Below are positions 52,297-64,000 of a stretch of 64,000 bases of DNA, piece by piece. Position numbers and translations under genes: made by a program. Within the stretch, counting starts at the first letter, position 1. Every line of letters starts with the position of its first letter. The stretch covers positions 94,515 to 158,514 of the forward strand of contig NW_019091559.1 of assembly GCF_001949145.1 (NCBI RefSeq), read 5' to 3'. The DNA is from Acanthaster planci (Eukaryota > Echinodermata > Asteroidea > Valvatida > Acanthasteridae). The notes beneath the pieces are model-generated. The model was not told the origin of the DNA and ran no database searches. It was given only the letters and a program-made list of their open reading frames with translations.

Positions 52297-53560
52297 GTGG
52301 GGAGGGCACTTTTAATGCTAATGAGCTGGTCAGAAATTCTCACTTGAATTAGTGGTCTGTACCCATAACGGGCCACAAGACAGATTCCAAAAATCACACA
52401 GCCGACACGCCCAGGAAAAATTTCCATCTCAAACTGGACATTCCCACTTAAATAAACTAAACAAATAAACCAACCAAACCAAAACTTCTAGAAATTTGTT
52501 CGTGCGTCTTAAATTGGACACTTTTTCTGTTGCGTTTCGTGTTCCTTTTTTGCTCCCTGGCATCTGTTTCACGCGGCGTACGTAATTCTCGAGATGCCTG
52601 TAAATAATACGATTACGAAGGTTGCATTATTACGCCAAAAATGTGCCCTTAGACAGTGCAAAATTGGACCGAAATAGCGCCGCCTGTTGACTCCGTGAGG
52701 CTCCTTTTTTTTCTCTGGACATTCAAGATTATGGCCAGAAGATCACTTTTCGTTTCAATTTTATGGGGGTTAGCCTTGAAAAAAAAATTGTATTCGCCTT
52801 TCCTTGAAAATACCCCCAAAATATAGCAGTAAAACTGAGCGCTCATTTCTGAATGTAGTCGCCCGCCTCTATCTAAAATAGGCCTGCAATTTGGGGCTTT
52901 TTGTGATTGAAATACTCCGAACTCGAAACTTTCGGTCCCAAATTCGGGATTTATAGAAATATTTCTATGATACCTCCTGATTATGGCATGTCTTATTGTA
53001 TCACAAAATGGGATCACAAAATATCATGAGCAAGCCCGCAGAAATTAATACAACCATTTGGTGGAATGCACTCCGAAGGAACGAAAGAAGTGTTCTAGAA
53101 TGTGAATAAAATCACAAGCTTCGATGAAAAACGTAAAGGAAAATATTTTTTTTCTTTCCGATAATAATTATTAATACCGGTAATCAAAGCCAATAGACCT
53201 ATTCAGAAAATTATGACCCCTGCAGGTTCTCGTTAGGACGTACCATGGAGGGGGAAGGAGGCGGGGCCTGTGCAATATGAAAGGGGGTAAGGGAAAAACG
53301 GCTTGCACCGAGAGAACTTATGAAGGTACTCAGTCTTCCGATTGTTAGCATGTATCAAATTAAGGCTATGCTGAAAACAAAGCAAAAAATCCAACGTGAA
53401 ATTCAGTTTAAAAAGCGCTCGCGTAACTTAAATTGAGACGGTGACATGATCGGTCCGTAAGTTGTGATCGTGGCTAGGAATAGCGAGTGTACCTATGTAA
53501 CCCCATGATATGGCTAGCGGCTTCATTTGCTTCCCATGCAAGCCCCAGATGTTTGATTTG

Positions 53561-53683
53561 GGCCGTGTCCGAAACGGGCTTCCAAAGCTACGGCTAGGGC
53601 TATATTGTCTACGCGTCTCCACGCATTTCCAATGGAGTGAGAGACCTAGACCTAGCGCTAGACAAGAGATTCGGATGCAGCCT
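53561..53683. mobile_element. Possible 120-bp mini inverted-repeat element
   Basis: ggccgtgtccgaaacgg at 53561-53577 resembles the reverse complement of agattcggatgcagcc at about 53667-53682 (about three mismatches). A palindromic ctagcgctag lies inside. It is 300-420 bp upstream of the kinase start. Confidence 0.5.
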
Positions 53684-53770
53684 TGGAATGATAAAAAATG
53701 TGTGGCGCATTTCAGCAAAGCGCCAAAGTTCACAGAAACGCAATGCAAAAATACCATCTTTAGACGCGAC

Positions 53771-53788
53771 AATTGTGACGTCACAATT
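53771..53788. promoter_or_regulatory. 18-bp perfect palindrome with CRE core
   Basis: aattgtgacgtcacaatt is a perfect palindrome centred on TGACGTCA, the consensus full site for CREB/ATF bZIP dimers. It lies about 200 bp upstream of the kinase start codon, where a promoter is expected. The match is seen; use as a binding site is inference. Confidence 0.5.
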
Positions 53789-53984
53789 CCAGACGCGCCA
53801 ATTTCAGAACTTTTACCTAACAACTCAAAGGTCGTAGCAACCTTGTGTTTTGTCTGCGTTTGCTCTTCGTTGCGTGAACACGGACTCCTGTTTCGGTGCA
53901 CTTTTTCGTGCTCAGTTACAGTCAATTCACGGAGATTTTATCATAAGAGATATTTTCTTGAGTGAAATTCCAAAGCGAATCGAA

Positions 53985-56900
53985 ATGTTCAACTTTGCAG
54001 CAGCGTTTTCTGAGAGGATCAGGTAAGAAAGTTTTTTTAACCGAGGAATCATACTTAGTTGAAGTTTCAGAATGTACTGAAAATTCATCGATAACAATGA
54101 TGATATTATTGAAACACGGTAAACGCAAGAAGGAAACCAAAGGCCTTCCACAGCTCATCAACTAATCTTACATGTTTGTATATTATCGAACATATTGAAG
54201 GATTGTTGATTTAGTCGTACATCTGATCAATTTACGAACAATTTTTCTGGTCATTTCTGCATCTTCATGTTAGATATTCTCGTAGCACCAAGGTGGTGCC
54301 TTTCGTGCCATGCGATGGTGGGCGAAGTTCCCCAGAGCAAGCACACGGAGGTGGCGGTGAGATCTCAGGGTGCCGAAACGGCAACTCGCCTGCCTCCTTG
54401 GATGATGACAACGGTATGACTTCAGCCAGGTGGATCCAATCCAGAGGTGATACCTGGATGAGATCAAGAATCACCGGCCAGACGTTTGGCCCAGCCCCAC
54501 TGAAGGTATTCCGAAACCGTGCCACTTGTGATTCTGCCCAAGATCAGTGGAATCCCAATCAACCACAGGAAGGACTCGCTTTAAAGTAAGTTGATGAATT
54601 TAGTTTTCTTAATTAATATTTAAAAGTTAAATACAGCTATTTTTCATTTTGTAGTACTTGTTTGTCATCACTGAAAGTAACAAATACTGGTACATTACAA
54701 AACATGATGACTGAATTAAACAAGTGAAGCTAATCACTTTTACTTACAGGCGTTAAGTTCCAAGACAAAACAAAACAAACGTTATAGGAGGTTAGTTGAA
54801 TACAGGTAGCTAAATAAATGTAACTCCAGTGGAACTGATGTCAGAATGTGGTGGGGATTTTTATTAAACAAACGAATGTAAAAGCTAACAATGATAATTT
54901 TGAATAGGAAATTATTAGAAGACAGAGTTGCAGCCTAAATGAAAACCTGTAGTCTTAGAAATAAATCCAATAACTGTAAGAATTTGTGCCAATTACAATT
55001 TCCGGGATAGGTAACTTTATTTTGTCTCCACTAACCATCCCTCCACTCAGGAGTCTCTTGCCTCGCAAGAGGTTTTGGCGGTACCACCGCGCCAAGGTCC
55101 GGCCGATGGTCGCCAGTGTCTCTCGGTCTGCACGGCGGCCCCATCCTTCGGCCGAAGACTCCGCAGACGGCATGCTACTAACATCCCTAACAACCCCGCC
55201 TTCTGTGGACAGAAGCCAGCAAGTTATGAAACTGAAATCTTGCCAAGCTATCACCGATATTGAACTCCGGAGTTCTGCAAAGGATAGCCGATCCCCGGTC
55301 ATTAAACGACAGCCAGATCTTTACAGCAAATCAAGGTAAGTTGGTATAGGTAACCTGCAATAAACCATGTTTGAGATTAGTAATGTCATTTTTTTTAACA
55401 AATCTTCCAAATCAGATAAATGTTTATTTAGGACCATTTTCCAGTATTTTCCTCTTGGGATCATATACATGATTTTATTCTAAAACAATAAAATTAACTT
55501 CAACATCACGTTTGATAATTGATAACAATCAGAGTCATAGATTTAAAGAAATTAAAATTCACGATGTAGTCAGCTGTGGATCCAGAAAGTGCCAGACTCT
55601 ATCATACTATACAGTGGCTTTCTCACTTCAGCACTGGTGAAGCTTGGGCATTTCCAATAGAAGTCAGAACTAATGAATATGTTCCAATTAACTGCTACAG
55701 AAAATCTCTTTTGGGAGGGGATCTCCCTCTTAAATATCCCGTAATAAAGACACTGGTTTTTAAGCTCCATATTTGCGTCTCCAGTATTTCCTGTATCCAA
55801 TAAATCGTCCTGTCTTCTGCACGAGTATCCAACATCCCATCTCTCTTTGCCTCCAGTTCTCAGCTGTCTTGGACATCAAGATTGCGGAGTCTGTTTACAT
55901 CCAGAAAATACCGCAATGCCACCGCTGTTGTGCCCTTTCGGGCAGCTGAGGAACTTGGGAACAAACCCGGCGCACAAGAACTCCAGAGCAAAAACACTGT
56001 AACTTTGAAGATGGAGATTGATGAGAGGGGATTTGGTCCAGACGGTGAGATGAAAACCATTTAAACCTGGTTTCAGATTGGTTGAGACTCAGAATTTTAA
56101 TCCAGATGAGTGAAAAAACAGTTCATTTTGCCACTTTACAAAGATCTTTGATATTAGCACCAAATAACGAAACCGTAATGGGATTTCTTAGAAGCTGATT
56201 ATAACCAAATCAAGGGAGAGGCTTGAAATCTTATAAATGTCCTTACCAGGAATTATTGAGTTCCTGTTTCGTTTTTTTTTCCTTGCATTTATTGACACAG
56301 GGGAATCTCAGGTGCCTTGCCGCTGTCAGACCAATGTCACCGTAACAACCACTGACACTGCTCCTCTGCCGATCCCAGGGGTACCCCAGTTTGCCGAAGA
56401 GTGCCATTATAACCCGTCCCCTGCCTCACCATGCTGTTCCAACTCATTGCGGGAGCTACACCCTTCTTCCAAACTCGATATCTTCTCGAATCCGTCCACC
56501 CCAAGACCTGCATCTTTGCTGTCTTGTCAGGAAGACGGAGTGATGACCAGTGGAGACAGGGCCTCCAGCGGAAGAGAATCAGTCTTCATCCCATCCACTC
56601 CTTCAAGAAATGATGCAACATCCTCTCCCTCTCTGGCATCTTCGTGGCAACCGCGAGAAGCAGCAAGCGAGAAGGGCGATGAAGCACTTGAAGATGGAAA
56701 ATTAATTTCTACACTGCTGCATCCTTCTTCTGCTTCGAGGAGTAAAGTAACACCTTATTGCCAGGCCTCAATGTCTTCGATTCCAAAGAAGCCAGAAGCT
56801 GTGAAGCAAGGTGGAGATAGAACACGAATTAGACGCGGGTGTCTAAAATCGAAGCCCGTGCTCATAAAGTCCAAAACAACTCCAGTTATCCAGGTAACTT

Positions 56901-59882
56901 AACAATTCCATAAAACTGCTATCGTGGATACATTTATTGACCAATCCACTTAGAAACTAAGCAGTTCATGCTGCAATGTCTAAAAAATCATGTCCACCTT
57001 ACTTTCAGGAACAAAACGTTCATGGCAGGAAACTTGAAAAACACTATTACCAGACGGTGTTAGTTGATATCAAGCGGTCATCTGGCCAGCGGCCAGCGGT
57101 ACAAACCATGACACTCGACGTCACCAACCGCGTCAAACTGAGAGAGAAGGCAGTAAAACGAGAGGAGCAAGTCGCTGTAAGTTGCCTCAAGATATTAAAA
57201 TCCACTCAAAACCACAATGCATTTTTCCTCCCTAAAATGTTTGCCACTGGCATAATCGGACATTGTCATCTGGTTTAGAGACAAGAAATTTATACACAGT
57301 TCAGCTGAAAACAATTAATATGACGACCGAAGACGTACATATATCTATTGCATGGGGAAAATTTCAGCGTGAAATCACTGACAAGAAGTTATCTGGGAAA
57401 CATTCGTTTCTGTGGAAAATTACTTGGATGGCAACCTGTCCTTTGTCCGTGATTAACTTGAGGCTGACGGTGGAAATTTTAATAGATTAGTTTAATTTAC
57501 AGTTCAACCTCGAGGATGATATGCATGGCGATCAGATAGACTTTAACAATGACGTGACGGATATGGAAGGGGAACAGTGTGTTTGTAGCTATTTTAAGCG
57601 TTACATCTGTTAATGTTATTTCCACAGCTGAAGATTGATGTCTCTTTCATCTATGCAAACCTCGAGGCTACCAAGGTAACATCTCCGCAGTGCCGCTGGG
57701 TTGAGGTCTTGAAACGCATCATCGAGCGCGGTCAAACACTGCACCGATTGAAACTTGAAAAGAAGCAAGTGCCGTACACTAGCGAAGAAATTAGGGTAGG
57801 GAGCACTTGCAGTAATCCAGACTAGTGGTATAGCGCATACATATGTGCATTGAATTGAAATGGAATTTAAAAATATACCAAAACATGTCAGAAAAAAATG
57901 TTTCCTCTTCCCGCAGGATATCGAACTTAACGCTTACAGAGCGCGAGAGAAACTGTACTTGCTGAAGCAGATGATTACAGCTGCTAGTTTTGTCCAAGCG
58001 CAACCTGGGTAAGCAACAAATCCAATGGTAACTTTTCTTAAGTCTATCGCAAAACCATACATTAGGAAATCGTTCTCGCTGGACTTAAATTTCCTATATG
58101 TAATGTAAACAGGGTCTGAATTTATTTCACCTAGCAGAGAGGCACGGAGACAATTTTTTCACCACATCTGCAATACGCCACCTGATTCAAAAGGGTCATC
58201 AGTGATTGCGCCGTGTGAGAAAACCGCAACTGAGACGTCGACTAAATCTCCTTCTCCTCCCAGAAAGTGTGGTTTTGGTCCAAATCAGGCTATCTCGGCC
58301 ATCATTGCCAAGGAAACGACCTCCAAGAATTCAAAGAGTAGAATTTCGGAAAGAAAAGGATCAGCCAAGGAAATTGCTCCAGGTCGTGTAGAAGGAACTG
58401 AAAGTCCACACAATTCTCCGCCCCAAATCTTTAAGAGGATGACTCATAAGAAGTTGAGGCGCTGCATCCAAGAAAAGACAAGCAAGGCTCAGACAAGTGG
58501 TTCGAATTCAAGACATGCATCCACACTCACCAAGCCCAAATCTTACAGTTCAGAGCACCAAAAGAGCCTGCCACTGACGATGCCGAGGAAAAGCTCCCTT
58601 GGTGCATCATCTCAAGCTCTGAGAAAAACTTTAAGTCCGAGGAACACCCCAGCTGAAGCATCAATGAAAAAGTCCCCAAACAAGGCGCTTAGTGTTACAG
58701 GCATCTCTCCATCAAAGACCACCCATCCTAACATAGCACCATCGTGTCTGAAGAAGATCTTACCCGACCATTTGCAGGGTCCCTACCCAACCGTTGACTC
58801 AGGTGACTTGGAGTACGTCATGACCAGTTTGGGGAGAAAGGTGGTATTAGGACGCGGCAATAATGGGGAGGTCTTACTGATGCGTCGCCATAGTGATGGT
58901 ACACTCCTTGCCGTCAAGAGGCTTTGCAATAAACGCTTCAGGATCAAGTACATGCTCCAGGAGCTTGCAGCCATGCAAGCCGTGTCCAGCTGTCCCTTTT
59001 TTCCAAAGCTTTTTGGCGTGGTAGACAACAGCTCCTTCGCTCAGGAATTCCTTGGGGACGAGAGCACCAACCACGCTGTGAATTTTGCCGCAGCACGGTT
59101 CACCTACGGCCTGCTGACAGCACGCGAGTGGTTGTACGTCTGTCGGGACATCGCCGAAGGCTTGAAAGCGTTACATCGCACAGGCTGGGTGCACAACGAC
59201 CTGCACGTCGGCAATGCCATGTTGTGCCCGAGACCTTCGGGGTCAAAGGTTGGGTGGACGGCAAAGATTATTGACCTGGGGCTTGCCTACCCACTCCAAA
59301 ATCTTCCCCCCGCCTACAAGCTGACTCATGAAGAAAAGCAGTGTTACTACCAGATGCGCAAACAGGTATATATCAAAGTTCATCCTTAGAAAATAACTTT
59401 ACATATACATCTTATGTACTGATTTTTGTTGATTTGTTGATTTGTTTTCATGCTTAGTTCTTGTTTTTAATCAAGTTATCGTTTCTGTATTTTTTTTCAA
59501 TCCAATGCTCCGCGATCTTTTCGAGCTAAAATCCCAAACTCTTTATATTTCCTTATCAATTTCTGACACCTGTTTTTAATCAGCTACTATGGCCTTAAGT
59601 CCTCTTGCAGCCTCCATTCTGCTTACTGACCTCTAGGTTGCTCCCGAGATAGTTGAAGGCAAGACCCAGTTCTCTACAAAGTCAGACATCTACAGCCTTG
59701 GAAAGCTGTTCTTGGACATAGCCTTCAACTCGAGTTCTCTTCACGGCTTACGACACCTCGGCTTGGCGTGCATGATTCGCAGCCCGGCTCACAGACCGAC
59801 GCTGAGTAGTGTTCTCAAGAAACTAGACGGTCTGTGCTCCAAGATGGCCAAATCCAAGCTGCCTCCATTGCCTCCACCTTAA
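53985..59882 (+). CDS. Large protein with C-terminal protein kinase domain (11 exons)
   Basis: Exons: 53985-54022, 54274-54585, 55051-55335, 55857-56044, 56301-56893, 57009-57176, 57503-57553, 57628-57795, 57917-58008, 58135-59365, 59637-59882 (TAA). Phases join to give about 1123 residues. Residues 1-860 are Ser/Pro/Lys-rich with no domain I recognise, except a charged, probably helical segment (about 460-630: KLREKAVKREEQ, WVEVLKRIIERGQTLHRLKL, YRAREKLYLLKQMI). The kinase domain is about 862-1110: glycine loop GRGNNGEV (871-878), AVKRL with Lys893, HNDLHVGN with catalytic Asp987, DLG with Asp1012, APE (1044-1046), SDIYSLG and a final HRPT. All metal- and ATP-binding residues are present, so it should be active. 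HND for HRD and His where Ser/Thr kinases have Lys are unusual. The first exon and the 51-nt exon are least sure. No named family assigned. Confidence 0.86.
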
Positions 59883-62800
59883 AGACGAGATCATCCGTGC
59901 TTGCGTCGAATTACATCAACTTATCAGTCAGTTTCATCGTTGAATATGCATATGGACAAACTTTAATCCAATCAGAGCCAGGGCGGAATTTACATCTCAA
60001 CATTTTCTTCCACGTCGTCACCGTTCATGTTATTTCTTCGCATGGAGCATCCGCGAGTGGTTTCAACAATGTCTTACGATCATTTTGTTACTAATATTCG
60101 GAAATGTTCATTTTCCGAGACAGGTCCGCTAACGGGGTTTTTTTTTGCCAGTGACACGTAGTGAGTGCACACGGGCTGACAGGCAAAAGGATATGAACAA
60201 TATGAATGACCATAGCAACAAGATTAACTCTACGTGGGAATAAACAGATATTTTACAGATGTACTTTTAATGCACATCTTTATGCACGGCAAATTTGAAA
60301 AGGAACAGATTTTGGAAAATATGTTTTTAGGGGGCAGATCCCCCACCGAGAGAGGCTCAAAACCCATGGCTCTTCTAGGATCCAAATTTGTGAAGCACAA
60401 GAAATGTTTGCTTTTGCTTGCGGTCAAATTATGTCAGCAACCCACACGTCAAAGGATGTGAATGATGAGTGCTTTTCACTGGATCATGGATCCGATATGA
60501 TTTTTGCTTTGTCCATAAATTTTCTTGGGAACAATTTCTGCCTTACAGCTCTTTATAATTAAATTTGGCCCCCTTTCACAGAAATAAATCTTTGAGCGGT
60601 GTTTCGTTTTCCTTAATATTTACAGTTGTGGCATATTATAGAGTGACTGGTGGTAGCGATTACAGTTTAGAGGAAGCAGTGCTTCATGCTGACCGACAGC
60701 ATTCTTTGTTTAAAGTGCCCGACAAGGCCAGGACATGATTTGAAATGATAAAACACTTGAAATCTACAGTCTTAAATTGAGAACTCCCATCCCTAATAAC
60801 ATCGAAATATACTCATACAGGTCTGGTTGTAAAATTAACGTAATATTTATTGACTGGACCTCAAAGGGTGTTCCAGTTCATTTGTCAAATATTTGTAATT
60901 ACATTTCCCAAAAGTGTAAAAAAAAAACACAGCATGTTAATTCTGGTTTGTCCAGAACTTTCTTTTAATAACTCAGAATGAGTTTTGACGGTTTGGAATT
61001 CGTGAATAAGTGTCCTGTTTTAGTATAAACAGGAAGTTTTCTTGTGTATTGCAAAAAAAAATTAAGTCAAAGTAACCTCGAGTCCCTTTGTACAACTTTT
61101 AAAACTCTCGGGTCGAAACATTTTATTTTGTTTTGTATCTTTTTGAAGACAAAATACACCTGAAATTTTCATTGCAACTACGGGGTATAATTATAAATGA
61201 CCAAAAATATTTTCTTTGGTAGCTTATGTCCAAACTTTTTCATTTCTGATTTTACATATTTTTTCTGTCACTTTTTGTGAGATTTCATTTCATTTTAAGA
61301 ATACAACTAGGGCAAATTACGCCTGGCTGGTATATTTCACTGAATAAGGACATTAAGTATTACCGCGCGCTTAACACCAGGTTGAAATAATTCATCTGTG
61401 TACGTATAGAACTTCAATAGACTTTTCTTTAGTGTCATGCAACAGTGACTGTCATTTGTTTACAGAGACCTTGTTCTTGGTTAAAAAGACACCTTTTGCC
61501 TCGAAAGTGTTTATACTAAACTTTTAGCGGCTAGCTGCAGTTTGGTAAACATTGTGTGACGATTTGCCTCTGTGACGTAACAAATGAAATTGCTTCTATG
61601 CGTAGGATGTTCCTCATGAAAACGTCAGATGTCCATGAAAGATACACTTTCATTACAAAAAGAAAATTCACGTCATATGGTGATCTTTCCTCAGTTTATT
61701 TTTAAGAACGAATTATGCCAAGAGGGATATAGACGTGGCTATCAGACACAGGGCCGACAGAAATAGGCTAACAAATGTAGTAGTTGCTGTCAAAGATGCA
61801 GCCGCAGATGGTGAAGAATTCTTGAAATAAAAGCGTATGAAAATGAATCATTTCTTTATCACATTCTGTCTTCATTGACTTATCTGCAGTGCGACCTGAC
61901 ACATTAAATACAAACAACCCAACAAACATCTAAAAAAAACACCAAACACTGTAGGTTTTTTCCACCTTTTTAATGATATAAAGACACACAAAACAAATCA
62001 AAGATCTTCGTACATGCAGGTAATATGGTTACTGATATGTACATGTCTTCCACATTACTTTGTACATACGGAGTAAATTGCGCAAAAGCCCTTGTTGGCT
62101 TTCTACTGTAATGCATTGTACACTGGAGAAATTTCAGCGTGCTCAGTTTGGACTAAGTTACTGTCGCCTTGCTCAGAAAGAAAAGTTGCACCCAATATTG
62201 CAAGATATGAATACATTTTGAGGTTTAGCGAGTTCATAATTTGCCCAAGGAAAGCATGGATTCATCGTGGACAAAAATCCCGTTGCTATGGCACGTGATC
62301 AGCACGAGTTTGTAACGTTCAAATATGAAGCGAAGTTTTCAGACATTACATGGAAGACAATTCTCTGAAATTTCATACACGTTGCAGACAGTTTTCTTGA
62401 ATAAAGCTACGAGGCAGGGTTTGTATGAAATCACGTGATACAGCAACAGAAAATGCCGTAGGGAGAAATATTACATAGGCAGAATACAATGTACAGTGTA
62501 CCAGACATCTTGCGAGAAGGCTTGTCTGATTTCTCTTTTCAGAATTGAATAACTATGTTGGACAGAAAGCACAAGACCTACAGTCAGGTTTCAGCAAATT
62601 ATCTGGTCAGTGGTTTTACAGAACAGTGTAATACTGTGAGTTTTCTTGTATGCAGCAAAAATGGTATCGTCTGATTACAATTTATTTTCAGCTCCCTCCA
62701 GAAAGTTCTTTTTTGTGACTTGCGCAACCAACACTAAAAAATTTATGAAACCATGATAACTTCTAAACAACTTTGACGAGAACAATAACAAAAATTTAAT

Positions 62801-64000
62801 ATGGACATTTATTTACATTAACACTAGGCACTGACATGATTAACTATCAAGCTTTATGTTGTCTTGTTCTTGATCAGATGCTTACAACGTTTTCTTTTCT
62901 TCTGTGAACCCTATTCCTTTAAAAAGAAAAAAAAAAGGATTGCAAAAGTAGCATTACTAGTTTAAGTTGTTTAAACAAAAATGTGTTTGCACTGGTTACT
63001 TGGACTAATCTGTTAATACTAAGAAGTCGGAGACAAAATGATGAAAGTTATGCATCCAAATATCAGGGAAGCAATATAACAATTGAATTGCATCTAACTG
63101 ATGTTCAAACTTGAATATATGCAGGTCTTTCCTCTTGGCTAATACTAAAAAGGTTTCCTGAATGTTTTAATTTGATGCAATTCTCCACAACTGTGTTGTT
63201 GTTTCACCTTCAGGCCAGAGCAAACTCAGCGCAAAGTTAAAAAGTGAAATCGTACTGAAACTATTTCAGGGATCCCATATAAATCTGAAAACTAATTCCA
63301 TGACTTTTCTGAAACCAAAATATGACGATTTTAATATTTTTTCTGCAGAAAAGTGTTTGGTATTATGAACTGGTAGACTGTCATAGCCACTGCTACAGAC
63401 TGGTAAGGATAGCCTGTAAATTTGTCATTATTCCCTTATTACATCAACAGAAGCAACAAAAATAAACTTTACGTGATCTTAATTTCCGTAACAAACATAT
63501 TTTTCTTCTGACAACAGGATCCCAGGACTGTTGCATTTCCCAATTTTCCCTAACTTTTCAGGGCAACTTTTTCACCAGGATTTCCCATGATCCTGGCAAC
63601 CTTGTATTTCCAATAATGTCACACTCTTTTTCTGAGTTACAAACAGGCCTCAATTCATTTGAGACGTTAGGTTTTTCATTCTTGCATCTTGCAATGCATT
63701 AGGATTCACTCTTATTAGTGTGATGTCAGATTGTTTAAATATCCCAGAACTGCTTGACTGCATCTTTCTACGATATCAAAGTTACGTCTGTACAGCTTAT
63801 TTTGCAAAGAAAAGGAAAGTTCTTGAGTATAATGGATGAATATCTGACAAACTGATTCCACATTTTGCCTAACAAAACATGTTCAGGATTTTGTGCTCAA
63901 TATTCCCTGAAAGTGGGTACTTTAAACATTTCTGCTGTGAGAAAAGAAAAGACACTCTCCCCTGTAAACAATTTCTGAGCTTATTTTACAAGGCTCAGGA
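59883..64000. other. Intergenic / 3' flank of kinase gene
   Basis: No coding gene is supported on either strand. Candidate polyadenylation hexamers for the kinase transcript are aataaa at 60583-60588 and near 61825. From about 62 kb to the end the DNA is AT-rich and non-coding on both strands. It could be a long untranslated region of a gene beyond the window, but nothing shows this. Confidence 0.5.

Larger units (their letters stand above)
48697..53984. other. Region between divergent HMG20 and kinase genes
   Basis: Contains the upstream part of HMG20A/B, including its unplaced noncoding first exon and promoter on the minus strand, and the promoter of the plus-strand kinase gene. No further coding gene is supported; the overlapping 151- and 165-codon frames at 53428-53965 sit on opposite strands and lack domains. 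The region holds the foldback, hairpin, gap and palindrome listed separately. Confidence 0.5.

Noticed and set aside
52017-52427. Frames across the gap at 52 kb
   Set aside because: Same artefact of N bases; no coding character on either side.
53428-53965. 151- and 165-codon frames on opposite strands
   Set aside because: They overlap almost fully, lack recognisable protein features, and cover an inverted-repeat element and the likely kinase promoter.
1-64000. tRNA, rRNA or snRNA genes
   Set aside because: No cloverleaf with A and B boxes, rRNA core or snRNA signature was recognised on reading both strands; a covariance-model search would be needed to exclude diverged ones.

Overview
This is a eukaryotic nuclear window. 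Three genes have many short exons with GT-AG introns, separated by AT-rich DNA full of inverted-repeat elements, minisatellites and the scattered palindrome tacatgta. Gene content (LRRC71 and HMG20 orthologues) and repeat style suggest an animal, most likely a marine invertebrate deuterostome such as an echinoderm. The species call is inference from style only. There are two assembly gaps (15383-15808 and 52113-52296) and no sign of bacterial or organellar DNA.

Layout. 1-12770 has no gene I can support. It holds a decayed non-LTR retrotransposon (about 4557-6825), hairpins, a 15-bp minisatellite and a foldback repeat near 8.7 kb. 12771-35174 (+) is a 16-exon LRRC71 gene that assembles in frame into 558 residues; its introns carry minisatellites and small inverted-repeat elements. 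36.3-41.7 kb is intergenic with several more. 41742-48696 (-) is an eight-exon HMG20A/B gene of 369 residues (HMG box plus coiled coil), convergent with LRRC71. 48.7-54.0 kb holds an 800-bp foldback, a 160-bp near-perfect hairpin, a gap and a palindromic CRE-like site. 53985-59882 (+) is an eleven-exon gene for a protein of about 1123 residues with a C-terminal protein kinase domain, transcribed divergently from HMG20A/B. 59883-64000 has no gene I can support.

The three genes show no shared pathway. HMG20 proteins are chromatin factors of the LSD1-CoREST type, LRRC71 is a poorly characterised leucine-rich repeat protein, and the kinase is not one I can assign to a named family. The kinase is the most novel item: its catalytic loop reads HNDLHVGN, close to the HxDxHxGN loop of aminoglycoside-phosphotransferase/ABC1-like kinases, yet the glycine loop, DLG, APE and SDIYSLG motifs are those of ordinary eukaryotic kinases. 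Its N-terminal 860 residues have no domain I recognise. All exon joins were made by reading splice sites and codon phase by eye; no database search was possible.
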